Below are positions 1-8,211 of a DNA stretch of 64,000 nucleotides, one piece after another. The translations under genes and the position numbers were made by a program. The stretch comes from Anastatus disparis. Its lineage: Eukaryota > Arthropoda > Insecta > Hymenoptera > Eupelmidae. The stretch is taken from NCBI GenBank assembly GCA_017163975.1, contig JAFFSR010000264.1, positions 124,001 through 188,000 of the forward strand, in the 5' to 3' direction. Position 1 is the first letter of the stretch. The number at the start of each line of letters is the position of its first letter. The notes under the pieces are model-generated. The model searched no databases and was not told the DNA's origin. It was given only the letters and a program-made list of their open reading frames with translations.

Positions 1-1226
1 CTCTGCTCTGCTCGCTCGTTCGGTTGACACTTGGTGCAGTTGCGGATCCGTACGCTGATTTGTCCACAGCCATAGCACTTCATAGGCTGAGAACATTCTC
101 GCAGCCAGTGTCCTAAGCTACGGCACCTGAAGCACGGCTCTACCTGCTTTCGCCAAAAGTTTTTTCTAATTGGCGGTAGGTTCGTCTTTGGATCTCTTTT
201 ATTTGCTCGGCTCGTTATTCGAGTTTTACTCTTTGCTCTTCGTTTGGGGCGACGATTTTCCTTCTGTACGCGCTCGCTCTTATTTGACGTCTTAGCTAAA
301 GGGGTTACCGGGTGATTGCTAGAAATTGATGCTAACACTGGCATCGGAGCATCTTCAAGTTTGATGGAAGAAATCAAAGCTGTCTGGCTCAAGTTAGACG
401 GCTTTACGCCAGTGCAAGCTGTAGTGGGGATTAAGGATTCATCCGGAGCTGGAGGGGGTCGGCATGCGTTGTTCTGGGCTCTGCAAGTCTCTTCTTGCTG
501 GTTTAACCATTGCAGTTCTCTGAAATTATTAGCATAACTTGTATGCTCTGGTGCAGGGGGTTGATTTATGGGATTTGCTAAAATGGTTGAACAGAGGGGC
601 GGCTGTATTAAAGGTTGTGATACTGGCAGATATCCAGTAGATGCTGCAATATACGGCACATGACTCCATGGATTCGGATAAGAAGGGAGATACGAGTATG
701 GATAAAAATGAGGAGTTGGTGTGCTATTATGTGCTCCATGGTACGTCGTTGCAGTAATAGTAGGAAGGGAATTAGTTGCTCTCACAGTATGGGATATGCT
801 CGCTGTACTAAAAGGACATGTAGTAGTGGTACACGTGGTTGATGGGTGAATAGTTGCGTTGCTATTGCTAGGAGGAATAGGATTTTCTGAGCTATTTGAG
901 GGATTAGCGAATTGATTGCACTCGCTTTGCTCTATTGGGAGGTTAATAAATTCTAGCTGCGAATCATATGTCACCTCATCTATTATTATTTTACAAACGG
1001 CGGCTCTTTCGCCGAGATGTCGTCTAAGCTCATATCGTAAAACTCGTTCTTTGAACATCGAAATACTTCCGGCCATGCTCACTCCTTGCTCGCTGTATCT
1101 AAAGAGCTGCTCCGCAGATAGTCGGTTTACTATTTGGACTATTTCATCCGCTGCTCTAAAAACATTATCCCTACATATATGCTCAGAAATCCATAGGGGC
1201 TCTACATTTAACTGTTTGCTTATCAT
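1..1226 (-). CDS. Gag polyprotein, copy 1, open but lacking the capsid core (partial)
   Basis: Gag packages the element RNA into cytoplasmic virus-like particles. Translating from the ATG at 1226 gives about 408 codons with no stop, ending at the window edge. The N-terminal ~90 residues match the gag of the neighbouring copy (shared blocks VFRAADEI and RVLRYELRRHLGER). A Pro/Ser/Thr-rich stretch follows, then paired zinc knuckles near bases 134-15 (CFRC...GHWLREC, then CYGC...CTKC; the second lacks its histidine). Compared with the sister gag, about 170-180 residues covering the retrotransposon capsid region are missing, yet the frame is kept. A gag without capsid should not assemble alone, so the copy is either defective or depends on another copy. 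Confidence 0.75.
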   Translation of the reverse strand, partial: MISKQLNVEPLWISEHICRDNVFRAADEIVQIVNRLSAEQLFRYSEQGVSMAGSISMFKERVLRYELRRHLGERAAVCKIIIDEVTYDSQLEFINLPIEQSECNQFANPSNSSENPIPPSNSNATIHPSTTCTTTTCPFSTASISHTVRATNSLPTITATTYHGAHNSTPTPHFYPYSYLPSYPNPWSHVPYIAASTGYLPVSQPLIQPPLCSTILANPINQPPAPEHTSYANNFRELQWLNQQEETCRAQNNACRPPPAPDESLIPTTACTGVKPSNLSQTALISSIKLEDAPMPVLASISSNHPVTPLAKTSNKSERVQKENRRPKRRAKSKTRITSRANKRDPKTNLPPIRKNFWRKQVEPCFRCRSLGHWLRECSQPMKCYGCGQISVRIRNCTKCQPNERAEQ

Positions 1227-2420
1227 ATTTACAATAAAAGTTAAACTACACAAGGGTACGCACGAAAAAAAATTATTACTAGTAATTAATGCTATGATGA
1301 GATCCTATCTCAGGAGGTTCGAATAAAAATAGCTCTGGCTTACAGCAAAAGAAAAGAAAATTGTTAAATGCTTTATAATTTAAAAAAATAAACGAAAACA
1401 AAGCTAAGTTGGAGTAGCGCTTCAACAAAAAAGTTTTATTTGTAATAAATAGAATTGTCTAATAATTGATCAATTTTATATAGCACGCCCGTAATATTTA
1501 AAAGCTAAAAATTAAAGTTTTTGTAAAGCCAGATGCACGCTGAAGCAAAAGAAAATCATGCGTAAGCTAACGTGTACCGACACGCACTAAGGTAACACAC
1601 GATAGTGGTATATTCCGCGCAAGCACAAATAGGAATATAGATTGCTCAGCACACTTAAAATATTGAATTACATTATATAAAAAAAACAGCTTTGCTTAAT
1701 ATGGAGTTTTAAGACACGTAGTGCTAAAAGGTGATGAAGCTATAAGGAAATGAGCTTTAGGGGAATACAAGTAAAGACAAATACAAGCAACAATGCAATG
1801 ATATATATGTATGTGTATCGAAATATACTTATGTGTATGTGTATTTAAATGCAGTGCTATTATCAAATAAATTATTTAGCTTAAGGCTCGCGCTCAAATT
1901 AAAAATAATGCTCTATGTATTTATAAAAAAATGCAAGGAAAACGTTTCGCACAAAACAAAAAAGAATGAAAAACAAAATATTTTATTTCTTTGCTTAATG
2001 CACGCACTTTAAGAAGATGTTGCTGCAAAATAAATTGTCGCGGTTACCTCATACCAAGCGACGCCAAGAACAAAAATGGCCGCCAGAGCGCCTCCTTTCA
2101 GCCTCGTCGTGTGTGCGTCGTTCGTAATGGCGACCACGTGGCGAAGCGGAAACGCATAAGTAGAAAAATGTTCTTTTCACTGGCATAGCCAATTGTCTTT
2201 CACTTAAAGCACAGTTTTTTTTTCTTTTTTCTTTTTTTTTTCACAGCACAGTTTCTTTTTCTTTTTTTTTCACAGCACTGTTTCTTTTTCTTTTATTTTA
2301 AACATAGTTTTTGTCCTATTTTACGCACAGTTTTTCTCCTTTTTAATTTTTAAGCACAGATTTTTCTATTATTTTTAATCCCGTGATTTTAAACAAAAAT
2401 TTTCACCGAAATTTTTGTCG
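1227..2420 (-). other. 5' leader of copy 1
   Basis: Untranslated leader between the primer-binding site and gag. It is AT-rich, with short pyrimidine runs separated by cacag motifs (2210-2340). The block at about 2073-2160 is GC-richer and nearly identical to 12147-12233 in the sister element, while the DNA around it is poorly conserved. No long reading frame was seen. Confidence 0.6.
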
Positions 2421-2438
2421 GCCCCACGTTGGGCGCCA
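2421..2438 (-). promoter_or_regulatory. Primer-binding site, tRNA-Lys type (copy 1)
   Basis: On the minus strand this reads TGGCGCCCAACGTGGGGC, the 18-base complement of a tRNA-Lys (lysine-1,2 type) 3' end, lying two bases inside the LTR. First-strand DNA synthesis would start here. The same 18 bases occur at 12591-12608. Confidence 0.88.
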
Positions 2439-2440
2439 GT

Positions 2441-3293
2441 TGTGACAACCCTAGGGATCAGGAGGTTGCACTAAGTTATAAAAATATATAAGCTATAATT
2501 AATTAAGTAACAAATAATAAGAGAAACTTTATTTAAGAAATATGTACAGTAATAGTACGCTCGCTCAAAATGGACGCCAGCCGCGTATAGCGTACGCGAC
2601 GCCGCTTGCTCTAATTAATTAACTATTGGCACGACGAAAAGCAAAAATATTACAAAAACGTAAGCTAAAAGGGACACGAGCAATAAACACACAAAAAATG
2701 AAAGAATTAGAAAAGCACGAAGGGAATATATGCAATAAAACGCGCACGCGATCGCCCGGCACACACGTTGTAAAAGACAGAAATAAATTATATAATTTTA
2801 ATTAGCAATCGTGATATTATTTTAATTCACAATAAAAGAAATAGAATAGTAAATCTATCTATTTTCGCTCACTCAAGCTCACGATATTCGCACTCACTAA
2901 AAATACTAATACGCAATATCGCAAGTCGCTCATGAGTCGTAATGACTCTATATCGGACGCCGGCGACAGAAGGAATAATAATGGTATTCCTTCTCGTCTA
3001 TGCTCAGCTTCATCTCTCTTGCTGTACGCTGCGCGCGCCGCAAGAGAGAGACAAACGATCCTAAACGGACCCAAGCTCAGCTACTCGAGTCAAGCTGCTC
3101 GCTAGCTATATGTATGCACAGTATACGTGCTATAGAGATTCGCACGTGTGTGCCAACGATTTTGGGTTATGCTCTTAAATATTTGACTCGCGTGGTCTGC
3201 TTTCCGTCTTGCCCGTAGCTAGATGCTCCCTTCTGTCGGCTATATGCGCGACAAATATACATATAAGTAATATGGCCAATCTGCCATGTTACA
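2441..3293 (-). repeat. 5' long terminal repeat, copy 1
   Basis: An 853-bp LTR with minus-strand ends TGTAACATGG...GGTTGTCACA. Both ends match the LTR at 12611-13472. A short stem (CTCTTGC.../...GCAAGAG, around 3015-3045) is kept in both LTRs. The body is clearly diverged from the other LTR, so this is not its partner from the same insertion. Confidence 0.85.
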
Positions 3294-3529
3294 ACACTCA
3301 TATCCCATTCTTACATGTTGTTACAGTCACACTCCGAAGAAAAATTTTAATTTATTTATCATACAAAAAAAACAATATTGAATATTTATATTATAAAGCA
3401 AATTTTACTTACTGAGAGACGACGCTCTGGTGCTCTGTTGATGCATGCTAGGTTCTATTATTTTGCAGCAATTTTATAATAAAATAAGCTATTTTTAAAA
3501 GAATTGAGTTGAATGAAATTTAGCTAAGA

Positions 3530-3566
<37 letters not shown>

Positions 3567-3831
3567 GTATTAAACAGTAATCTATTAAACAAAATATTGT
3601 ATAAATATAGCCTTAAAAAAAATCGTTGCAAGTAGCTAGCAATTTGAATGAGTTGATAATGAATGTGAATAAAGAAGGTTATTGTAGCAAGCTTATTAAG
3701 TACACACAAAAGAATAATGATTGTAAATAATGATATGATTTGCTGAAAGGGTAATGGATTTGGGTTGGTAAGGTTCTACAATTAACAAAAAAAATTGGTT
3801 TTACTATTTATTATGTAGATATGCTCTAGGG
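3294..3831 (-). other. 3' non-coding region of copy 2
   Basis: No gene seen. It contains a run of about 28 T at 3535-3562 (poly-A in the element's sense) and AT-rich DNA. A purine-rich stretch next to the LTR at 3293 (minus strand AAGAATGGGATATGAG) could pass as a decayed polypurine tract but is not convincing. Confidence 0.4.
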
Positions 3832-4089
3832 TTATTCATGTCGTCTGCATCTAATACATGTGCGCTTGGTAACGCCTGGTTTGCCACACATATGGCAGAA
3901 GGTGCGTTTGGGTGCTCGACATACGGTCCAATTATGATTATCACCTTGGCAATTCCAACACTTTGGCCTTGCAGCTCCAAGTGCTGGATCTGGTTTCTCG
4001 TCCTCCGCGACAGGTCGAGTAGGCGATACTTCGCGAGCTGGAAGGGCAGGGGTCGGGATAATAGCTGGAGGGGATATTTTCAAGGACAT
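3832..4089 (-). CDS. 3' zinc-knuckle reading frame of copy 2
   Basis: This 85-codon frame downstream of integrase carries a paired knuckle like that of Gag: CWNC-x4-H-x4-C, a short spacer with a proline, then CHMCG-x8-C-x2-C, where the second unit lacks the usual histidine. It ends CIRCRRHE, much like the Gag end. It is in the same frame as pol but separated from it by stops, and the Ala/Pro-rich frame overlaps just upstream. It could be a third gene, a C-terminal pol extension broken by frameshifts, or a gag scrap from another element. The true start is unknown. Confidence 0.45.
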   Translation of the reverse strand: MSLKISPPAIIPTPALPAREVSPTRPVAEDEKPDPALGAARPKCWNCQGDNHNWTVCRAPKRTFCHMCGKPGVTKRTCIRCRRHE

Positions 4090-4518
4090 TAAGGAAGGGA
4101 TATTAGGAAGGGGAGATTGGGATGTACTGGGCAGGGCGAAAGTGTAGCTAAAAGAGGTGGTGGTGTATGTGGTGGAGGAGTGTGTTGGTGAACGGATTGA
4201 TTAGGTTGGATTGGGTAGGGTTTTTGTGAGGGAAGCTGGAAGGGGTTAATGGCTGCAATGGAGGGTAGGATGAATTGAAGGCACAGAACAGCTTGAGAAG
4301 GGGAGAGGGTAGGGGTTGGAGCAGGAGCAGGGATTTGAGGTAGAGGTGGTGAGTGTAGTAGGAATGGGTTGGAGGATGGTGAGATGGTGATGGGAGCTGA
4401 TATGGGTTGTGGTGGAGCTGGAAGTGATGGTGGCGCAGCTGGAAGGGTGGCAGAGGTTGACGGCGCATCTATTTTATCCTCGGCATCGCATAAGTGGCGG
4501 GTGCCTCTCATGCAGGCC
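4089..4518 (-). CDS. Ala/Pro-rich low-complexity frame between integrase and the zinc knuckles
   Basis: Immediately after the pol stop the open frame switches by one, and about 140 codons rich in alanine, proline, serine and histidine follow (LPAAPPSLPAPPQP and similar) to a stop at 4089, where the knuckle frame begins. A linker of this kind is common before nucleic-acid-binding tails. With low-complexity DNA and two other partly open frames here, coding status is uncertain. Confidence 0.3.
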
Positions 4519-7179
4519 CTAGTGCGTGGGCATGGCAGATTTCGGTGGCCTTCCACGTTTGCGCGCGTTTCTTCGTGAGGTGGCTGAAACGTCAAGTCGT
4601 TGTACGGCCCTCTGCCGGGTCCTACACGTACTGCCCGCCTCATTTGGTGCAGATTGTTTGGCCTTGCTCGTTGCATTTTCTGAAATAGAAGGTGATGGGT
4701 GATGTTGCTGTTGTCGTCGAGGTGGTATATATCTTTTAAGATCATTGACAAAAACTTTAGTCTGTCGCTTGGTGTCGACGTCTTCAACTAGGTATACTAC
4801 CGGCGAGAATATTTTAATGACTTTGGCTGGGCCAATGAATTTTGGAGCTAACTTTGCAGCGAATTTGTCTATAGCTGAAGATAATGCATGATTTCTACGA
4901 CTAACAAGATCTCCTGGTTCAAACGTTACATGCCGTCGATTTTTATTATAATATTTAGCTTGACGAGCCGTTGCCTTGTCGGCATATTTCTTAACGAGAT
5001 CATGTATCGCAGGTAATCTTTTTGCTCTGTCTGCCAATTCTTCTATATTACCTTGCTGAATTGATGTAGGATTTTCGATGGATTTACGGAATAGGATTGT
5101 AGGAATAGGATTGCGACCCATATTTAGGAACGCCGGAGTGAATTTTGTTGACGAATGTAACATTGTATTCAACGCAAAGCTAAATTCTCCTAGGTGTTTG
5201 TCCCAATCACGATGGTCTTGCTCTATAAAACTGTTAATCATAGGTTTTAGGTTACGATTGATTCGCTCTACTGGATTTGATTGCGCATGATAGGGAGGAG
5301 TAGTAGAATGTTTAATGCCATACATTTCTAAACGCTCATCTACGACCTGATTTTTAAATTCTAGCCCGTTATCAGTGTTTAAACATTGTGGACAGCCCCA
5401 TCTATTAATGACAAGTTCTTCTAATGCTTGAATCACGTTTTTACCGTCTGCTTTACGAAGGGGTTTTAACTCTACATATCTAGTAAAGAGATCTTCAAAC
5501 ACTATAATATATTTATAACCGGCCCTCGAAGGTGGTTTTGGGCCATTTATATCTGCTGAGACTACCGTCCATGGGCCTTGAATATATCTTTCTCCCATTA
5601 GACCGGCTGGAGCCTGTTGAGACTGTTTATGAGCTTGACACTCTTGGCACGCTCTTATATACTGACAAGTGTCGTGGTAATATCCCGGCCAATAATAATA
5701 AGTAGCTAAACGAGCGAAGGTTTTCTCCATTCCCATATGGCCTGCTTGAGGGGTGTTATGGGCTTCAAAAAGGGCTTTTTCACGATCAGCAAAAGGGAGA
5801 ACTAATTTCCAGGCATCTAGGTCGGGGATAATAGGGTCTATGTTATCATTTGGGTGATGGAAGTAAAGTAGTTCATTTTCTATTCTGAAATCGGGGTATT
5901 TAGTGGGGTACTGCTGCACCATTTCTTTTCTTCTTTTGTACCAGGTATCATCGGTATCCAGGGCTGCTAAAGGGGCTAAATCAATAAGGTTTTCTTGAGC
6001 TCGTGAAAGAGCATCGGGGACTTTAAGCTGGCTTCCGCGGCGATGAGTTAGTTTAATATCAAATTGTTGTAATCGTGTGTGCCACCTAGCTAATCTACCC
6101 GTTGCATCTTTTAGATTTTTCAGCCATAGAAGGCTATGGTGGTCAGTGATTACAGTTAATGGGGTCCCTTGATGATATGCCCTGAGTCGTTCTGCTGCCC
6201 AAATAACTGCTAAGCACTCCTTTTCGGATACGGTATAGTTACGCTCGGCACGATTTAAGGTTCTACTTATATAGTAGATGGGGTGTTCTTCTCCATTGAT
6301 ATCTTGAATTAATACACCTGCAATGGCGAAGTTACTGGCATCCGTTTGTAGAATGAAAGGATAATCAAAATTGGGACGTGCTAGAACGGGTGCTTCAGTG
6401 AGGGCTTGCTTAAGCTGCTGAAATGCTAATTCTTGCTCTTCCTGCCAATGCCATCGCGTTGTTTTCCTTGTTAAACAAGTTAATGGTATTTTTATTTGAG
6501 CTAAATTGGGAATAAAACGTGCGTACCAACCAACCATTCCTAAAAATCTTCGTAATTGTTTAAGATTGGTTAGCGCCGGATAGTCTAAAATAGGTCGAAT
6601 TTTCTCTTCATCGGTTCTTAGACCTTTTTCATTTACAATATATCCAAGATATCTTACTTCTGAGCAACAGAACTCTGATTTATCTCTATTAATTTGTAGA
6701 TTTGCTGTTTTTAGGGCCCTTAATACTTCGCTTAACCATTGTAAGTGCTCGCTAAAAGTGGTGGTTGCTATAATGACGTCATCTAAATAGGAGAATACGT
6801 ATGGTTCCCAGCTCGGTTTGATTAAATTATCCATGACTTTTTGGAAGGACCCGGGAGCGTTGGTCAGGCCGTACGGCATACGATTAAATTGAAATAGGCC
6901 TCTGCCTGGGACTGCAAACGCGGTAATCTCCTTGCTATCAGGATCCATTGGTATTTGGTGGTAAGCTTGACTTAAATCTAATTTGGAAATATACTTAGCA
7001 CATCTTAATTTATCAAGAATATCATCCATATTTTTAATAGGGTAGGCGAACTTCTTAGTGACATCATTCACTTGCCTATAATCAATGCAAAACCTATATT
7101 TTCCATTTGGTTTAGGAGCTAAAACGGGGCAGCTACTCCACGGACCTGTGGAAGGTTCTATGATACCTTCCTTTAACAT
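4519..7179 (-). CDS. pol: Pol: reverse transcriptase, RNase H and integrase (copy 2)
   Basis: This 886-codon frame follows a stop at 7180-7182 and makes the replication enzymes of the element. Visible domains: RT with YLDD at residues 131-134 and LDLSQAYHQI near 67-76; RNase H with QTDAS near 278-282 and TDHHSL near 345-350; integrase with an HHCC zinc site (about 473-515) and the catalytic triad D543, D603 (TDNG), E638. The C-terminus ends with an AT-hook-like KRGRPPK. All catalytic residues I can place are present, so the only obvious lesion is the upstream TGA. The frame is continuous with the protease frame. Confidence 0.9.
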   Translation of the reverse strand: MLKEGIIEPSTGPWSSCPVLAPKPNGKYRFCIDYRQVNDVTKKFAYPIKNMDDILDKLRCAKYISKLDLSQAYHQIPMDPDSKEITAFAVPGRGLFQFNRMPYGLTNAPGSFQKVMDNLIKPSWEPYVFSYLDDVIIATTTFSEHLQWLSEVLRALKTANLQINRDKSEFCCSEVRYLGYIVNEKGLRTDEEKIRPILDYPALTNLKQLRRFLGMVGWYARFIPNLAQIKIPLTCLTRKTTRWHWQEEQELAFQQLKQALTEAPVLARPNFDYPFILQTDASNFAIAGVLIQDINGEEHPIYYISRTLNRAERNYTVSEKECLAVIWAAERLRAYHQGTPLTVITDHHSLLWLKNLKDATGRLARWHTRLQQFDIKLTHRRGSQLKVPDALSRAQENLIDLAPLAALDTDDTWYKRRKEMVQQYPTKYPDFRIENELLYFHHPNDNIDPIIPDLDAWKLVLPFADREKALFEAHNTPQAGHMGMEKTFARLATYYYWPGYYHDTCQYIRACQECQAHKQSQQAPAGLMGERYIQGPWTVVSADINGPKPPSRAGYKYIIVFEDLFTRYVELKPLRKADGKNVIQALEELVINRWGCPQCLNTDNGLEFKNQVVDERLEMYGIKHSTTPPYHAQSNPVERINRNLKPMINSFIEQDHRDWDKHLGEFSFALNTMLHSSTKFTPAFLNMGRNPIPTILFRKSIENPTSIQQGNIEELADRAKRLPAIHDLVKKYADKATARQAKYYNKNRRHVTFEPGDLVSRRNHALSSAIDKFAAKLAPKFIGPAKVIKIFSPVVYLVEDVDTKRQTKVFVNDLKRYIPPRRQQQHHPSPSISENATSKAKQSAPNEAGSTCRTRQRAVQRLDVSATSRRNARKRGRPPKSAMPTH

Positions 7180-8211
7180 TCAGTCGACTTCTTCTTGGGC
7201 AACCTTCAACATTTGTGGTGAGTATCTCCTAGTTTTCTGGCGAATAGGGTCATGTCCTTGAACATCAATCTTGTGTGTAGCTAAATTAGTAACTCCTAGG
7301 ATCTCGGGTGTGGGTGGTATTAAATTATTTAGCACAAGGTTTATTTCGTTCTTCTCTGCTTCAGTGGCTCGTATTAAACCTCCAAGGGTAGCTAGCGCAG
7401 CATAGCTAAAAGGGTCAGTGCTATAAGGATAAAAGTAATGAGGAATCTTCTTAGGGGTACACCAGGTATCGTGCTCATAATCGATGCTAATTTTCATTAA
7501 ACGCAAGAAATCGATACCTAAGATGCATTCGTAAAGTATATTTTCTGCAACTCTAAAGGGTATGGTTTGCGTATCGTCGTCTATTGTTACTATGACCTGC
7601 AACAGCCCATCTATATTGACTGAAGTACCATCAGCAACACTCACAAAGGTAGACTGAGGCGTACTTTTATCTTTCCATTCTGATGCTACATTCATGCCCA
7701 AATACGAATGCACAGAACCACTATCCAATAAGCCCTTTATTTTATGTCCATTGAGGTTTAAAACTAAAAATTGCCGTGGTTCTCCTGTAATATTAAGGTT
7801 TTGTTGCACCAATGATACAGGTTTGGGTGATGCTACATTGCTCGTGGCTAAAGGTGAATATTTTATGTTGCTAGAAGGGGTAAATGGGCACGATTGATTA
7901 AAACCCGGGTTATTTGTCCCAGTTTGTGCTATTTTGCTATCTATGTTCTCACTAGAACGTATTGCTCGTTTGCTCTGCTCAAGTTTTATTTGTTCGCTCT
8001 TTGAATTCATTGATTTTTCGACGCTGTAATGGCTATCTGCTATATTGCTCTCTTTTAACTTATGACCCACTTCTAATGGTCGAACTACGCTTCGCTCTAT
8101 GTTTTCGTGGTTCGAGCATGTAGACGGACTACTTTGTCGATTTAGAAGCGGTCGAGTCTGACACGCTTCATCGGAAGAAACACCGACTCTTAATGTTCCC
8201 TCCGTTGTTCG
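7180..8211 (-). CDS. Pol N-terminal part: aspartic protease (copy 2)
   Basis: Start of the pol frame, entered from gag by a -1 shift at 8211 and open to a TGA at 7180-7182. The retropepsin has the active site LLDSGS (the DSG triplet) and the later ILGIDFL, and would cut the Gag-Pol polyprotein as a dimer. RT begins directly after the stop, in the same frame, so the TGA is an internal nonsense change (CGA to TGA is the simplest guess), not a natural gene end. No ATG is needed here, because Gag would supply the start. Confidence 0.85.
   Translation of the reverse strand, partial: RTTEGTLRVGVSSDEACQTRPLLNRQSSPSTCSNHENIERSVVRPLEVGHKLKESNIADSHYSVEKSMNSKSEQIKLEQSKRAIRSSENIDSKIAQTGTNNPGFNQSCPFTPSSNIKYSPLATSNVASPKPVSLVQQNLNITGEPRQFLVLNLNGHKIKGLLDSGSVHSYLGMNVASEWKDKSTPQSTFVSVADGTSVNIDGLLQVIVTIDDDTQTIPFRVAENILYECILGIDFLRLMKISIDYEHDTWCTPKKIPHYFYPYSTDPFSYAALATLGGLIRATEAEKNEINLVLNNLIPPTPEILGVTNLATHKIDVQGHDPIRQKTRRYSPQMLKVAQEEVD

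Larger units (their letters stand above)
1..3293 (-). mobile_element. Ty3/Gypsy-like LTR retrotransposon, copy 1 (5' part only)
   Basis: Read on the minus strand, this segment holds a 5' LTR (3293-2441), a primer-binding site (2438-2421), a ~1.2 kb leader and the start of gag (from 1226), which runs off the window at base 1. Pol and the 3' LTR would lie outside. It is a sister of the element at 3,294-13,472: the LTR termini, primer-binding site, gag N-terminus and zinc knuckles all match. The LTRs, however, look only about two-thirds identical by eye, so the two are different subfamilies rather than halves of one insertion. The right boundary is the conserved LTR end ...CCATGTTACA at 3293, after which the copies diverge at once. 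Confidence 0.85.

Noticed and set aside
316..1326. Plus-strand frames over the copy 1 gag
   Set aside because: They are shadows of the minus-strand gag frame, which is open without a stop over the same bases and matches a known protein type.
2421..2438. Fragment of a tRNA gene
   Set aside because: Only the 18 bases complementary to the tRNA end are present, at the LTR border; it is a primer-binding site.
2441..3293. This LTR as the 3' LTR of copy 2
   Set aside because: It is too diverged from copy 2's 5' LTR for the age implied by copy 2's nearly intact genes, and a primer-binding site and gag follow it, making it copy 1's 5' LTR.
4148..4468. His/Pro-rich 106-codon frame
   Set aside because: An alternative frame of the same low-complexity DNA as the Ala/Pro-rich stretch; no motif.
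3294..4519. An env gene after pol
   Set aside because: No signal peptide, transmembrane segment or furin-type site in any minus-strand frame here.
7180..7182. TGA as selenocysteine or programmed readthrough
   Set aside because: It lies at an ordinary position between protease and RT with no sign of a recoding signal; a simple nonsense mutation is enough.
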